Positions 12,090-22,993 of a stretch of DNA of 64,000 nt are shown here, piece by piece. The notes under the pieces were generated by a model. The model had not been told where the DNA came from. It made no database searches and was given only the letters and a program-made list of their open reading frames with translations. The translations under genes and the position numbers were made by a program. Each line of letters begins with the position of its first letter. Positions within the stretch are counted from its first letter, which is position 1. This DNA comes from Chlorops oryzae (taxonomy: Eukaryota; Arthropoda; Insecta; Diptera; Chloropidae): positions 38,681,698 to 38,745,697 of the forward strand of contig CM035806.1 in NCBI GenBank assembly GCA_020466095.1, read 5' to 3'.

Positions 12090-13191
12090 ATGGCTCTTAA
12101 ATTTATAGGTTTGAGAACATAAAAACTATCCTGAAAAAGCTTGCAATTTTTACTTAATACATATATTTACAGACATTGGTGCGAATCTTACTGACTCCAT
12201 GTTCCGCGGGGTGTATGGCGGAAAGTCAAAGCATCAAGACGATATGAATATAGTTTTGGAACGCGCGTGGACAGGTGGAATGCAGAAAATGATAATAACA
12301 GTGGGCGCACTGAAGGAAGTGGACGAAGCACTTAAACTGGCAAATGAAGATGGTAAACAACAAAAACAAAGTAATTTTCTATACTAACAACATCATGCTA
12401 TCTCTTTTCACAATAGAACGACTTTTCATAACCGTCGGCTGTCATCCGACGCGTTGTGGCTCCTTTCTAAACGATCCCGCAAAGTACTATGAAGATATGC
12501 GTGCGGCAATAATTGCGAATCGTAAGAAAGTTGTTGCCATCGGTGAATGCGGTCTAGATTATGATCGTCTGCACTTTTGTGATAAGGAAATACAGCAAAT
12601 CTATTTTGAGAAGCAGCTAAATCTTGCTGCTGAGTTTCGCCTGCCTCTCTTTTTGCACTGTCGGGCGGCACACGGAGACTTTCTACAAATACTTGAAAGG
12701 AATAAAAACCTTCTGACAGATTGCCCAGGTGGGGTCGTGCATAGCTTTGACGGTACACTGGGTGACGCACAGAATGTGCTAGCATTTGGTGAAAACTTTT
12801 TTATTGGTCTTAATGGATGTTCACTTAAAACCAATGAAAATCTCGAAGTTGTTAAAGAAATACCCAACGAGCGTATTATGATAGAAACCGATTGTCCTTG
12901 GTGTGGAATACGTCCAACACATGCCGGATATAAGTATGTGCAAACAAAATTTCCCACTGTCAAGAAAAAAGAGAAATGGACTGCGGATAGTTTGATCGAT
13001 AGTAGAAGTGAACCATGTCAGATAAGGTGCTTGATTTCCTGGAAAAATTGAATAATTAATAATTTCGAATTTTTTTTCTATATTGCAGACAAGTCTTAGA
13101 AGTGATTGCAGGCGTAAAGGAGCAAGGCGTAGAGAAGTTAGCAGATATTTTTTATGAGAATACGATGAATCTTTTTTTTCAAAACGTTTAA
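12090..13191 (+). CDS. TATDN1: TatD-family deoxyribonuclease (TATDN1-like), 4 coding exons
   Basis: Metal-dependent hydrolase of the TatD family, a putative 3'-5' exonuclease implicated in DNA repair and apoptotic DNA degradation. Exons: 12090-12108, 12173-12352, 12417-13026 and 13089-13191; 912 bp, 303 aa, in frame throughout. Exon 1 encodes only MALKFI plus one base; with exon 2 it gives FIDIGANLTD, the usual family start, which decides the start codon. Visible metal/active-site motifs are GECGLDYDR (Glu110), LFLHCR (His147), GGVVHSFDGT (His175) and MIETDCPW (Asp225), followed by GIRPTHA. The two residues usually supplied by an N-terminal HxH are not of that form here, as in other TATDN1/E. 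coli TatD members. The end, PCQIRQVLEVIAGVKEQG, matches the fly orthologue pattern. It converges on the MADF gene with about 170 bp between stop codons. Confidence 0.93.
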
Positions 13192-13358
13192 AGGTTAGAC
13201 ATGTTCGATGACAAAAAAAACCCAATATGTATGATAAACTTAGCATGTTCAACTTTAATAAGCATAGATTAGAAGTACCTTTAAAAAATACATTAACGTA
13301 TTTTCTTATCCGGGTTGTCTGTGTATTAACTAATTTGAAACAGTTTTTAGCTATAGTT

Positions 13359-14335
13359 TTAACTCAGTTTGAGTTTTTTACTTTTTTGAGACTGCTCTTT
13401 ATAGGCCGTATATACAAAATCGCTTATTTTCCACTTAGTCCTTCTCAGTTCTTTTTCGGGAAGCTTATTCAAATCTTGAAGCAGATTTTCTATAAAAGCG
13501 CGATTTGGAGATTCTTTCACATGTGTTAATTTGCTTAACAAAATGTTCGTCCTATCCAGAGTATCGTTTAATTTCTCTATCAGTGTCATTGGAAGATTTC
13601 CATCATCCGAGCTTGTCGTGCTGTGTTCCGGTACTCTTCGCTCTATCTGTGCGATCAAAAAATTACCAAATCTAAAATTGAAAGTTCATATGAAATCAAA
13701 TAACTTACATTGAGCGAGGAATTTACTGAAGAGGCGACATCATTTACGCGAACTGGAGTTATTTCATGCTCATGGAACAATTTAACTGGAGGCTCATCTA
13801 TATAATCAAGATCATCACAAACAATTTCTTCCTCATTTAAATGACCATCTTCGTGTTCGTATATTTCAAAATTCGATCTGTGCTCATCGTCTTGCTCCTC
13901 ATGGTCTACTTGCTCAGTTCCATTATTGTCTTGTTGTTCTTCATCGCAAAATCCTTCATAAGATTCAATTTTATCATCTTCCGAGTTTTGCAGGAAGTAA
14001 TTATACGCTTCTAACTTCAAATCCACTTCCGAAGTTGCTTTGTGTGAGTTATCCAGAAATTTCAAAGAATCATAGCACCACCACAGAGCACTTTTTAAAC
14101 CCATTGATTTAATTCGACGCTCACGATTGAATTGGACACGCAAGCTTTTGATTCTCTTTTTTACTTCCGCAACGCTGGTTCCCGGCCTGCTTTCTTGCAA
14201 TCCACAAGCGATTTGCAAATAAGCCTCATCTCGACGATCCCTATCGTAAATATGTGGGTGATCATTCTGATATAGCAGCGGATGCGATTCGAAAAGGCTT
14301 ATGAGTTTCTCATTTTGTTGTCGGGTCCAAGGCAT
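13359..14335 (-). CDS. MADF-BESS domain DNA-binding protein, 2 exons
   Basis: Exons 14335-13709 and 13646-13359 with a 62-bp GT..AG intron; 304 aa. Residues about 5-95 are a MADF (Myb/SANT-like) domain: WTRQQNEKLISLFESHPLLY, DEAYLQIACGL, VKKRIKSLRVQFNRER and LWWCYDSLKFL. A long acidic, low-complexity linker follows (EEQQDNNGTEQVDHEEQDDE and similar). Exon 2 ends with a BESS-like motif, AFIENLLQDLNKLPEKELRR ... KISDFVYTAY, used for protein-protein contacts. MADF-BESS proteins are a large fly family of sequence-specific regulators, so I give no symbol. I start at MPWTRQQ because MADF proteins begin just before the WT; the longer in-frame extension upstream looks like 5' UTR. A transposon-derived (PIF/Harbinger Myb-like) origin is possible for the family, but the intron and intact frame suggest a host gene. 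Confidence 0.85.
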
Positions 14336-15105
14336 TTTTTGAGTCGAAGCGCACACGAATAAAATTTCGGTTTGGTTTGTTTGGATTTTATTCAATGCGC
14401 AACTGTTAGAATTAGGGATCGTAGTATATCGATTTTTCAGTCGAAAGTATCGCTGCTATTACGCTATTTACACGTTTATACATTTCGATAGCGAAACACA
14501 CTTTTTGTGGGCTAGGGACGCACGGGGATATGGTATGGTAGCGTTTTTCTCTCTTCCCCCCTGCCTGCCTTGCCAACGAAAATTTGTTTCATTATCGAAA
14601 TGTCTTATCGTGTAAATAGCGTATAACGTGTAAATGGCCTCTTAGAAACTGCAGGGGATAGAGACATGGGGATTTAACAGGTCGTTATATATAAAAAATT
14701 CACGAAAAATGGTCTAATCTCTTTTTTTTTTTTTTGTTTGGAATTAGTGATGCACGTAAAGCTAACTCTGGAACGACAATATAACTGCTTTTGATATTTC
14801 CTTTTTCGAGTTTCAAAACAAATACATCGATTCATCGATATAATTCGATATATTTTGATCATCAATGCAAATCCACCATCTCTGCTGTACTACACTAGTT
14901 TTTTTATGGTTTCCAATTGTTGTTGATTGACGTAAACAAGCATGAATTGCTGAGCAAATGATAAAAATCAAAACAAAAAGTAAATATCTGTAAGATTTAT
15001 TGTCAGATTTTCAGTTTTAGCTCGAAGGCGCAGTTGATGTGAACAAAACAATATAAAGGAAAAAAAAAAAAAAACAAAAGCCTAATATCATTGAAAGCAA
15101 AGTCA
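14336..15105. other. divergent promoter interval, MADF gene / Ufsp1
   Basis: Contains ATATCGAT-like motifs near 14425 and TCATCGATATAATTCGATAT near 14833, plausible DRE-like elements for the two divergent genes. The stretch TTATCGAAATGTCTTATCGTG ... GTAAATGGCC (14593-14638) is repeated near 9580-9608 upstream of Sgt1, so it is a short dispersed repeat. No gene seen. Confidence 0.45.
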
Positions 15106-16925
15106 ATGGATGAAAATAACCACTGTCTGCTGCTTACGAATGTGCATGCATCGTTGGAGCCACCGACAAAATCAGGGAAAACCCTGTATGCACGTGGTGC
15201 TTATAATTATTATCATTATGGTTGTGATGGACAGAATGATCATGGATGGGGCTGCGCATATCGGACTTTACAAACCATTTGCTCGTGGATTGCTGGCAAA
15301 GAATCGAATTCCGACTGTTTCGTTCCTGGCATAACTGATATTCAAAAAATCCTAGCGGAATTGGAATGTCGACCGAAGAATTTCGTGGGCTCAAAAACTT
15401 GGATTGGTGCGATGGAGGTTTTTTTCGTGTTAGACCACCTCTTTAGCACTACATGTAGAATTATACACCTTCCGAGGTCAGAAGGATTTACGGAAAGCAA
15501 TATTAAAAAGCTATTTGATTACTTTGAACAGTTTGGTGGAATTTGTATGATGGGCGGAGACACGGATGCTTCCTCAAAAGGCGTCGCGGGCATTCATATT
15601 CCACATAACGACAGTGACAGCGAGACCATCGACAACGGAGTTTACTTGCTTATCATAGTGAGTATTTTTTGCTCAAACTTTTTCTTTTTAATTGAAATTT
15701 ATTGGTGCGTTTGTGTTGACATGAATTTTATGGGAATTTCTAAATTTTGGTAGCAATTGAAACCCTCATGTGCTTTCTTTATGTAACCGCTTTTATTGTG
15801 CTCATTTTTGTGTGTAGGTCATTATAAAAGCTTTTGTGTTAATTTATGTGATTCGTATGAGCAACTTCGCAAAAAAACAAAAAAAAAAAAAAAAAAAAAA
15901 AATGATTGTAGTGTTGGACGAAAACTAAACCTGTTGGTAGTAACGCACTTTGGTCTGTTGAGCATGAATACAATAGTAACTGCTAAGAGGCATGCAATTA
16001 GGTAAGCTGATCGTGCATAAAACGAATTTTATAGCGCGTAAAGCTTTCAACGCTAGCACAATGCGATTGTATTACACATCTTAATTGCATGAAATGTGAG
16101 ATTTTTATAAGAAATATTCATATCGTACGTGATTTATGGCAATATCATATTGAGATAGGGAATTTATAATGCCTCACTGCTTACTGAATCGAATCCTTTG
16201 ATTTTCCCCTTAGACTTTGGTTCATCTCTCGAAATTCATTATATATTTGACTAGTTTCTTCGAGATGATCGAAAAATGATTCCTCCAAATTTAGTGCATT
16301 TTGACTTTGAGTTCTTAAAATTTCGTATTTTATACTTTGACCATTGCTATTTGCCAATTGTTGTTATGCCTTTCGATTCTAAAATTAGCTGTGAACTTAT
16401 TTTTTTTTTTATTTTCTCAAATAGAAGTCATTGAATGCGACTGATTGACACAGCTTGTTGCCGGAATTTATCATTTCCAGAAAATTCAACCCAATTTGTC
16501 TGTTTCATCATTGTGGTGGTTCCCTGTCCTGTCCTTTTCTGTTCTGTTCCAGTCCTCTCATGTCATGAATGATCAATGGTACCTTGTATTAAAATACTTG
16601 TAGGCATGTTTTTCTCTCTAATATTAAGTTTTCAACAAAATTGAAAAAGGCACTTAGATGCAGTATACTGTATACTCTTTTTTATGTTTCGATAATTGCT
16701 CTACGAATTCTTGTTAAAAACTTTCAGGTCTACCCAAACAGCATCAGGCAGACTGAATGGGTCAAATTGTATAATATTTTTATTTTTTATTTTTAGGATC
16801 CACATTTCCCACGGAAGCCGAAATCTGCTTTGGAACTTATCGATGCCGGATACGTTCGGTGGCAGCGCATAAATGAATTCATCGAATCATCGTTCTATAA
16901 CATTTGCATGCCAGAGCTTGAATGA
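15106..16925 (+). CDS. Ufsp1: UFM1-specific protease 1 (cysteine peptidase C78), 2 exons
   Basis: Matures UFM1 and removes it from targets in the ufmylation pathway linked to ER homeostasis. Exons 15106-15657 and 16797-16925 give 226 aa, the size of short-form UFSP1. The catalytic Cys is in DHGWGCAYRTLQT (Cys50), and the Asp-Pro-His pair is in IIDPHFPRKP (Asp185, His187), whose Asp is the first codon of exon 2. Before the Cys lies the family GAYNYYHYGCDGQ; between the active-site parts lie KTWIGAMEVF and GGICMMGGDTDASSKGVAGI. The last exon encodes GYVRWQRINEFIESSFYNICMPE. The start is ATG at 15106 (MDENNHCLLL), after an A-rich leader. The protein lacks the long N-terminal region of UFSP2. The intron of 1.1 kb has a GTGAGT donor and TTTTAG acceptor. 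All catalytic residues are present, so it should be active. Confidence 0.93.
15658..16796. other. Ufsp1 intron
   Basis: 1139-bp intron, AT-rich, with a long poly-A stretch near 15871-15902 and a poly-T run near 16401. No coding sequence or recognisable element. Confidence 0.6.
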
Positions 16926-17404
16926 ATTTTTGAATTTATCGCAAAAAAAAAAAAAAAATAAAAAAAATATTATTTTCAATTAAAATTCAATTTTTATAAC
17001 AGCTTTTTGTTGCTTTTTTGTAGGACACGTTAAGATAAAATATAAAAAAAACAAAAAAGGACAAAGGAAACCAAGCAGGCTAGCCTTATGAATGAACGAA
17101 AATCGAATTCAAAAATTATTACAACACAAAACACTGTGAAACTGGCACTGGGAACGCGCTCAACGAAGTTAACTGATAAGCAGCTACGTTTGATACTCAT
17201 AATCAGATAATAATGACTAAGGTAGCGATAAAAACCTTCGGCCAAACTGATTGAATCGTTTGTTTTACGCCATTTAGACACACAAGGTTTGGCAAATGGA
17301 TATTTTTGGCTAATATTGCAATCAGTTCGGAAAGCTAAATTCTGTAAAAAAATCCTCTCGAAAAAACAGAAATTTTAAGAAAACGAACAAATTTCCAGCT
17401 GAAT

Positions 17405-18976
17405 ATGGACTTATTAAATCGTATACTGTATACGGCGGCCAGTGCCATTTCCATCTTTTACTTCTACGTGCGATTTCGTCTTTCGCATTGGAAAAAGCGT
17501 GGCATACTTCATGAGAAGCCAAAGTTTCTGTGGGGCAATCTGAAAGGTGTCGGAAGCAAATATCACATCAGCAGAGCCTTGAATGATTTCTATACACGGT
17601 ATAAAGGCAAGGCACCATTTATTGGCTTCTATGCGTGGCTACGGCCTTTGGTATTTGTCTTGGATATAGAATTGGTTCGACGCATAATAATTGAAGATGC
17701 AGCATCTTTTGGCGAACGGGGACTCTACTATAACGTACGATATGATCCTTTGAGTGAGAATCTGATACAGCTCGATAGTTATGCCTATAAAAATTTGCAC
17801 AGCAAGATATCACCGTGTTTTGAGGAATCACGATTGCGATCACTTTTCCCCGCATTACTTCGAGTCGCTAACGTATTTCATCATGCATTGGCTGTAAAGC
17901 ATCAAAATAATGAGATTTTTAATATAAAGAACCTAGTTTCAGCCTACAATACGGATGTGGTCTCGCTGATAGCCTTTGGACTTGAAAGTGATACTCTAAC
18001 GTATCCCAATACAGAATTCAGTTTTATGGCGCAGAATTTCCTGAACAAAATGAATCTGCTGAAAGCGTATCTCGCATGGAGTTTTCCGGATTTATCGCGA
18101 ATATTCTGCTTTAAAGTCTATAATGAAAAAGCAACGGACTATTTTATTCAATTGGTTGAAAAGCAACTGGACACACGCGCTTCGCATCACTATGCCGAGC
18201 GGCCGTATACGGATTTCTTGCAATTCTTTGTGGAGGCAAAATCAAATCAAACGCTGAAATGCATTGCAGCACAGTCTTTCAGTTGGCTTTTGGCCGGATT
18301 AGAAGCTTCGAATACTACATTAACCATGTGTCTCTACGAGCTTGCAGTTCATACTGATTTACAAAATAGGGCACGTGCCGAAATTGAAAGTGTAATAACC
18401 GAACACAAAGATAAGTTGACGCTGGCATGCATAAACGATATGGTTTATTTGAAGCAAGTCCTTTATGGTGAGTGTATTGATCAAAACACCTGCGTTAAGT
18501 TTCTACTAACAAAGACTTGGTGATAATTTTGCGACCCTTCTTTCTTTGCAGAAACTTTGCGAAAACACACTCCATATCCGTTTCTGCTGCGAAACACACT
18601 AAAAGACTACGAGATTCCCGATTCGGTTTTCATGCTACGGGAGGGTAATAGCATTATTATACCCGTAAACAGTATACATAACGATCCGGACATATATCCG
18701 AATCCACAAAAGTTCGATCCATCACGTTTCGATCCGAGTTTGATGGCACAGCGAAATCCTGCTGCGTTCTTGCCATTCGGTGCCGGGCCACGTGCTTGCC
18801 TCGTCAAGGAGTTTTCCGAAACGCAAATGCTCGTTTGCCTCGTAACGCTCTTGCTTCAATATCGATTCACCACATGCTGTCGTACGCCGATTTCGCTGCA
18901 GTTTGACCAAAGGAAGCTTATTTCGACACCAAAAACCCTCATCGAATTGCGATTGGAGCGAATCATAAATTGTTAG
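17405..18976 (+). CDS. CYP6-like cytochrome P450 with atypical catalytic motifs, 2 exons
   Basis: Exons 17405-18467 and 18552-18976 give 495 aa, normal for a microsomal insect P450 (clan 3, CYP6-like). The N-terminus is a membrane anchor (ILYTAASAISIFYFYVRF), but the proline-rich hinge is poor. The K-helix ExxR is intact (ETLR, 355-358). The heme-binding loop reads FLPFGAGPRACLVKEF with Cys437 present, but the usually invariant Gly two residues after the Cys is Val. In helix I the usual AG.ET(T/S) is AGLEAS (297-302), so the conserved Thr that helps activate oxygen is Ala301. The PERF motif appears as PSRF. With an intact frame and splice site this looks like a real gene under selection, with altered or lost monooxygenase chemistry, not a pseudogene. 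Drosophila Cyp317a1 is a candidate orthologue, but I cannot confirm it. The downstream neighbour SMIM8 is convergent. Confidence 0.9.
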
Positions 18977-19410
18977 TGCTTCGTTTGGCAATCAAATGTT
19001 TCCGGTAGCCTCATAATTGTTGTTAGTTTTTGTATAATGTTTGGATTTGATCTTTAGAATAAGTCTTAACTTTACATTTGTATAATTTGTACAAATTTGT
19101 TGTTTGATATTCGAACTCGAAAATGCGAAATTGAAGTGGACAAATACATAAGTACGTTGTGAAGTTGTGAAAGGAATATTTTGGAATTTTAACTGTATGC
19201 ATCTGTATGATTAAACTTGATTTTGTATTATTTGAGTTAAATTCTTAACAATTTAACAATTTAAAAGAATTAATTTTTATTTAAATAAATTAATCGAAGA
19301 TGTAATTGATTCGAACAAAAAAACTCTTTTTTTTTTCTTCTTAATTTTAAATGTTTCCAGCCTATTCTGTCTAACAAAATTTCAAATAAGAAATCAATGC
19401 TTATAGCTCT

Positions 19411-19887
19411 TTAGGTTTCCAATTTGGATGTTTTTTTACTGTAAACCTCCGATCGACTATCTCGCAAAGCAGCATACTTATAATTCATATAACCAATGTA
19501 GCCAATGGCTCCAGTGATTCCAATAAGACCGATTGCCATAATGACCTGCAGAAGATGCCATAAATTAATGTGAAACGCAATGAGATTTATCCATCTGAAA
19601 ACTTTCGAGTTTCTCAAAGAAAATCAGTCTAGTTATTTATATCGCAGTATAAAATTGCATTTGGAAAAAATAATCGAACAATTTTAATTTGAAGGTTAAT
19701 GTTTTTAAGAATGGACCGTTTTGTAACGTTAAATAACGTTTGTTTTCATAACGTAGCTTACCTTGTTCGGTTTTGCATAAAGTTCAAAATTAACTATACG
19801 AAAGACATTTGTTGCCCTGGCTGATCTGATACCATCTCCAGGAGCAGGAGCAGGAATTGGCCCCCTTTTCGGTTCTTGTGAACTCAT
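19411..19887 (-). CDS. SMIM8: small integral membrane protein 8 (SMIM8) homologue, 2 exons
   Basis: Exons 19887-19762 and 19545-19411 give an 86-aa single-pass membrane protein. The pattern matches human SMIM8 (97 aa): a proline-rich N-terminus (PIPAPAPGDG), then ARATNVFRIVNFELYAKPNK, then a transmembrane helix VIMAIGLIGITGAIGYIGYM (residues 43-62), then a charged tail ending KKTSK. Function in the family is unknown. The donor is GTAAGC and the acceptor CTGCAG; the intron is about 216 bp. Exon 2 alone gives an open frame running into the intron that would miss the conserved N-terminal block, so the two-exon model is preferred. Its stop lies about 430 bp beyond the P450 stop, in convergent orientation. 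Confidence 0.88.
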
Positions 19888-20088
19888 TTGGAATTCGGAT
19901 ATACTTCTTAGGGATGGTTAAATATCATATTCAATTGTGCGAAAGTCGACTACAAATCGATGTTTTCCCGCACAATCGTCAATTTTGGAAATCGATTATC
20001 TGAAAGGGGCCTTTTACACAAGTCAATTGAAGACCGTAAATTCTTTTCGATATTCCCTTTTGGAGTTGAATTCGCGCGTTTACACTTA

Positions 20089-20565
20089 GGGCCAATATTA
20101 CCAAGCATATTTAAAAAATTTTTTTAATTAAAATTTTTTAAAAATAAATTTCATTTTCAATATCGTATTTTTTTAAGCATCGAAATTTACGGCAGCACCG
20201 TCTACTTTCAGGGCTGTGAGTACATTTGACAGCTGATTAGATCGTTATTTTTAAAAACGGATTTTATAAAGAGCCATTCCAACGATTGTTTCGTACTCCT
20301 AATTGCTGCGCTGTGACTCCAAAGCTTTTAGTCCTGTCTATCGTATTGTGTTATTTCCAAAACTGAATTTTTTTGAAAATTATTTCTTTGAATTTTTCCA
20401 AACAGCTGGTTTTTGAAAATCGAGCTCAAATTTGATATCATATTTAAACGCAGTGCCGAGGTGATTTAAAATATTTTTAAAATTTCTTTAAAAATTGGAA
20501 TGGTAAAAACCAAAAGCGGATTTTTATTTTAAAAATTTTTTAAATATGCTTGGTAATATTGGCCC
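20089..20565. mobile_element. PIF/Harbinger-type MITE (477 bp)
   Basis: Long, nearly perfect terminal inverted repeats of about 35 bp starting GGGCCAATATTACCAAGCAT, flanked by TTA (20086-20088 and 20566-20568). A TWA target duplication and GG..C start fit PIF/Harbinger. The interior has no coding capacity. Confidence 0.85.
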
Positions 20566-20568
20566 TTA

Positions 20569-21085
20569 AGCTGGAAACAGTCACCGCGTGTCGTATCGTA
20601 ACGTGACGTTGCGGAAAAGTATCAGTTAGTAAGACGCGGCAACATATCAGCTTTTTAAATATAGATGAAGCGCGCGCTTCTATGAGCTTGCCGTCGTTCA
20701 TTTTGACGAATTGTTTCGTTAGGGAGATTGGCTCCTCATACCAAAAATTCAAAATCTATGGGTTCGTCCGTCACGTAACGTTACGATACGTCATGACTGA
20801 TAATATATATGGGTATTTTCAGAAAAAAAGTGAACTTTTTGTCACGTCCGAACATATCTAATTGCCTTTATGATAAAATTTTCATAAGTGAAAAATTCCG
20901 GAAGAGCTGCACGATAACAGTTAGAAACAAAATTACCATTTGCCACATTCTTCAATTCGGGACTTAAAATTGATAAAGTAACTGTCACGTCCGTTTGGAA
21001 ATAACCATATGCATTTCTCGTATACTCAGGTTGAATCAGCTGACACGTTACATTAGGATACGATACGCAGCGACTGTTTCCAGCT
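20569..21085. mobile_element. MITE with AGCTGGAAACAGTC ends, carrying a nested element
   Basis: Imperfect terminal inverted repeats of about 35 bp, AGCTGGAAACAGTC..CG..GT.TCGTATC at both ends, flanked by TA on both sides. It directly abuts the TTA duplication of the preceding MITE. Inside it (20810-21011) sits a copy of a different, roughly 210-bp element. Confidence 0.75.
20810..21011. mobile_element. about 200-bp MITE copy A (ATATGGGTATTTTCA ends), nested
   Basis: Left end ATATGGGTATTTTCAG and right end TTTGGAAATAACCATAT form terminal inverted repeats; sub-terminal GTCACGTCCG lies in opposite orientation at the two ends. Copy B at 21344-21557 is the same family. Boundaries are uncertain by a few bases because the ends are TA-rich. 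Confidence 0.7.
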
Positions 21086-21343
21086 TACTAAAATATAGTT
21101 TTCCTGTTAATTTTTTAAAACTTCTTTGAATACGCGGAGACTTTTTTTTGCATGCAAATGTTACATACGAGATGAAAATGGCCTTCAGTTTTTTTTTATA
21201 CATGTATCAAATCAAATTTAATGTATGCTTTGTTAAGAAATAAAACTACTTTATGTTTATTTGAAAACACTATAAAAAAATGTAGCAGATTTTATACGGT
21301 TTCAAGACACTTCGTGCGTGGTGAGCGGAGACTTTTTTTAGTG

Positions 21344-21557
21344 AGTGTATATGGGCATTTCCAAACGGACGCGACACTTAAATGAGCAATTTTAAGTCCC
21401 GAATTCAAGTATGCGGTATGTAGTACTTTTGCTTCTCAATACTTTCGTGCAGCTTATGCGGAATTTTATATTTTTCAAAGTTTCTATGCAGTCCCGAATG
21501 GCAATCAGCTATATACGGACGCGACAAAAAATTTACTTTTTCTGGAAATGCCCATAT
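21344..21557. mobile_element. about 210-bp MITE copy B
   Basis: Ends ATATGGGCATTTCCA / TGGAAATGCCCATAT form an almost perfect inverted repeat, with sub-terminal ACGGACGCGACA in opposite orientations. It shares internal AATTTTAAGTCCCGAATTC with copy A in inverted order. Confidence 0.75.
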
Positions 21558-21655
21558 GGCACTTAAATTTTTTAAATGTAAAGCTCCACGTCAAAAAAAC
21601 GGTCTGCCGTTCACAAATTTTCGAGCGACAAATGAACGAAAGATAGTAGGTCTGG

Positions 21656-21757
21656 TCTGTTCCCGTACTGCACGAAACTACCCAATTTTGGTCAATTTTC
21701 ATACAGTTTTCAAAAAATTGGGCAGTTTTGGGGAGTTTCGTGCAGTACGGGAACAGA
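21656..21757. repeat. 102-bp inverted repeat / hairpin
   Basis: Arms TCTGTTCCCGTACTGCACGA...AAACT(A/C)CCC and its reverse complement flank a short spacer with CAATTTT/AAAATTG. The transcript would form a strong hairpin. It may be a very small MITE; no clear target duplication is seen. Confidence 0.7.
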
Positions 21758-22035
21758 GCTAGTAGATCAGCTGTCTATCAATTCGCTGTTCGTAATGCGA
21801 AATTTGTCCTTTATCTATCGCATTTAGAATTTTATCTACTATCTATCAACCGAAGACTATTATAATATACGGTATACTTTTAAATTATCTGTATATATGA
21901 TTAATAAGTTGCTTTTTCCATATTCAGTTACATTTAGCTCGTTGTTCACATGACTACTCACAAAACTGGCACAATTCAAATTTTTTAAATCAACTTTGTC
22001 ATGCTTGACTGGAGTTAACCCTTTACTGCATGATA

Positions 22036-22373
22036 TACAGGGTATCCAGTCAACTTTATGCATAATTTTAATATGCGATTCCTTATGTCAAGGGCAATGT
22101 TTTTTGTTATTGCGCCACTTGCCTAAAAGGAACCGTTATTGAGTTATATCACTTTAAAAGAGGGCAATTTTCTATAGAAAAAAGAAACATTTTTGAAAAT
22201 TTCGAAGTATTTTTTATAATGTTTAGAAATACATACAAAAATCATCTTTTTCTAAAATTCTATAACTCAATAACGGTACCTTTTAGGCAAGTGGCCCAAT
22301 AACAAAAAACATTGCCCTTGACATGAGGTATCGCATATTAAACTTATGCATAAAGTTGCCTGGACACCCTGTA
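22036..22373. mobile_element. MITE with about 120-bp inverted repeats, TACAGGGTGTCC ends
   Basis: Inverted repeats begin TACAGGGT(A/G)TCCAG and continue for roughly 120 bp (AACTTTATGCATAA, GTCAAGGGCAATGTTTTTTG, GTTATTGAGTTATA). TA is duplicated on both sides (22034-22035, 22374-22375). No coding capacity. A partial relative lies near 62415-62545. TA duplication suggests the Tc1/mariner superfamily. Confidence 0.85.
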
Positions 22374-22957
22374 TATTAAATAAATATGTAGACAATTTTG
22401 TTCTCCGTAAATGTTTGTATTAACCCTTTACTGCATGAAAAATTATATTGCAAAAATTTTATTGGAATTTTTTCTTCACCTGAAACCATATATGGGTCCG
22501 GGTGCCCTAATGGGCTTGAGAATAAAATAAATTTCTAAAAGAAATTATTTTTTACAAGTTTCGAAAGAGATTGGATATTTCGTTCGAGAAATGAGAAATT
22601 TTGAATTGGGCCGCTTTTGTGAATAGTATAAGATATATGCAATATGTATATATATATATATATATGTATGTATATGTAGTTATATAATTCCCATCTTAAG
22701 AATTCGTTTTACAACAAACAATTCACTATGGACAAATGTTTTGGCCTGCTTGTTGGGCTTAATTTTTGGAAATCGTGTAAAATTATACCGTGTATTAAAA
22801 GAATTGTGGAGGTAAGATGAATTACACTTAAAAAAAATCAAATTAAATGCAAATTTATCTAATTATGCTAGCTATCACTAAGAGAAGACTCTTTAAAATT
22901 TCTTTTAAATATCACTTTTTTGTTTTTGCGTAGCCATAACCATCATTTTGATGGATG

Positions 22958-22985
22958 CTGTTGCTGCTGCTGCTGCTGCTGCTGC
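22958..22985. repeat. GCT trinucleotide run beside the transporter stop
   Basis: About nine (GCT) units lie a few bases downstream (minus strand) of the transporter stop codon at 22996-22994, so in the likely 3' UTR. A shifted frame would read it as polyserine, but the conserved PETKG-containing frame ends before it. Confidence 0.7.
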
Positions 22986-22993
22986 TTCCCTTT

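Larger units (their letters stand above)
21086..22993. other. rest of the SMIM8 to transporter interval
   Basis: Outside the elements listed separately this is AT-rich DNA with a TATA/TATG microsatellite at about 22641-22680. CCCTTTACTGCATGA occurs twice (near 22019 and 22423), on either side of the TA-flanked MITE. No gene is recognisable. Confidence 0.5.
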
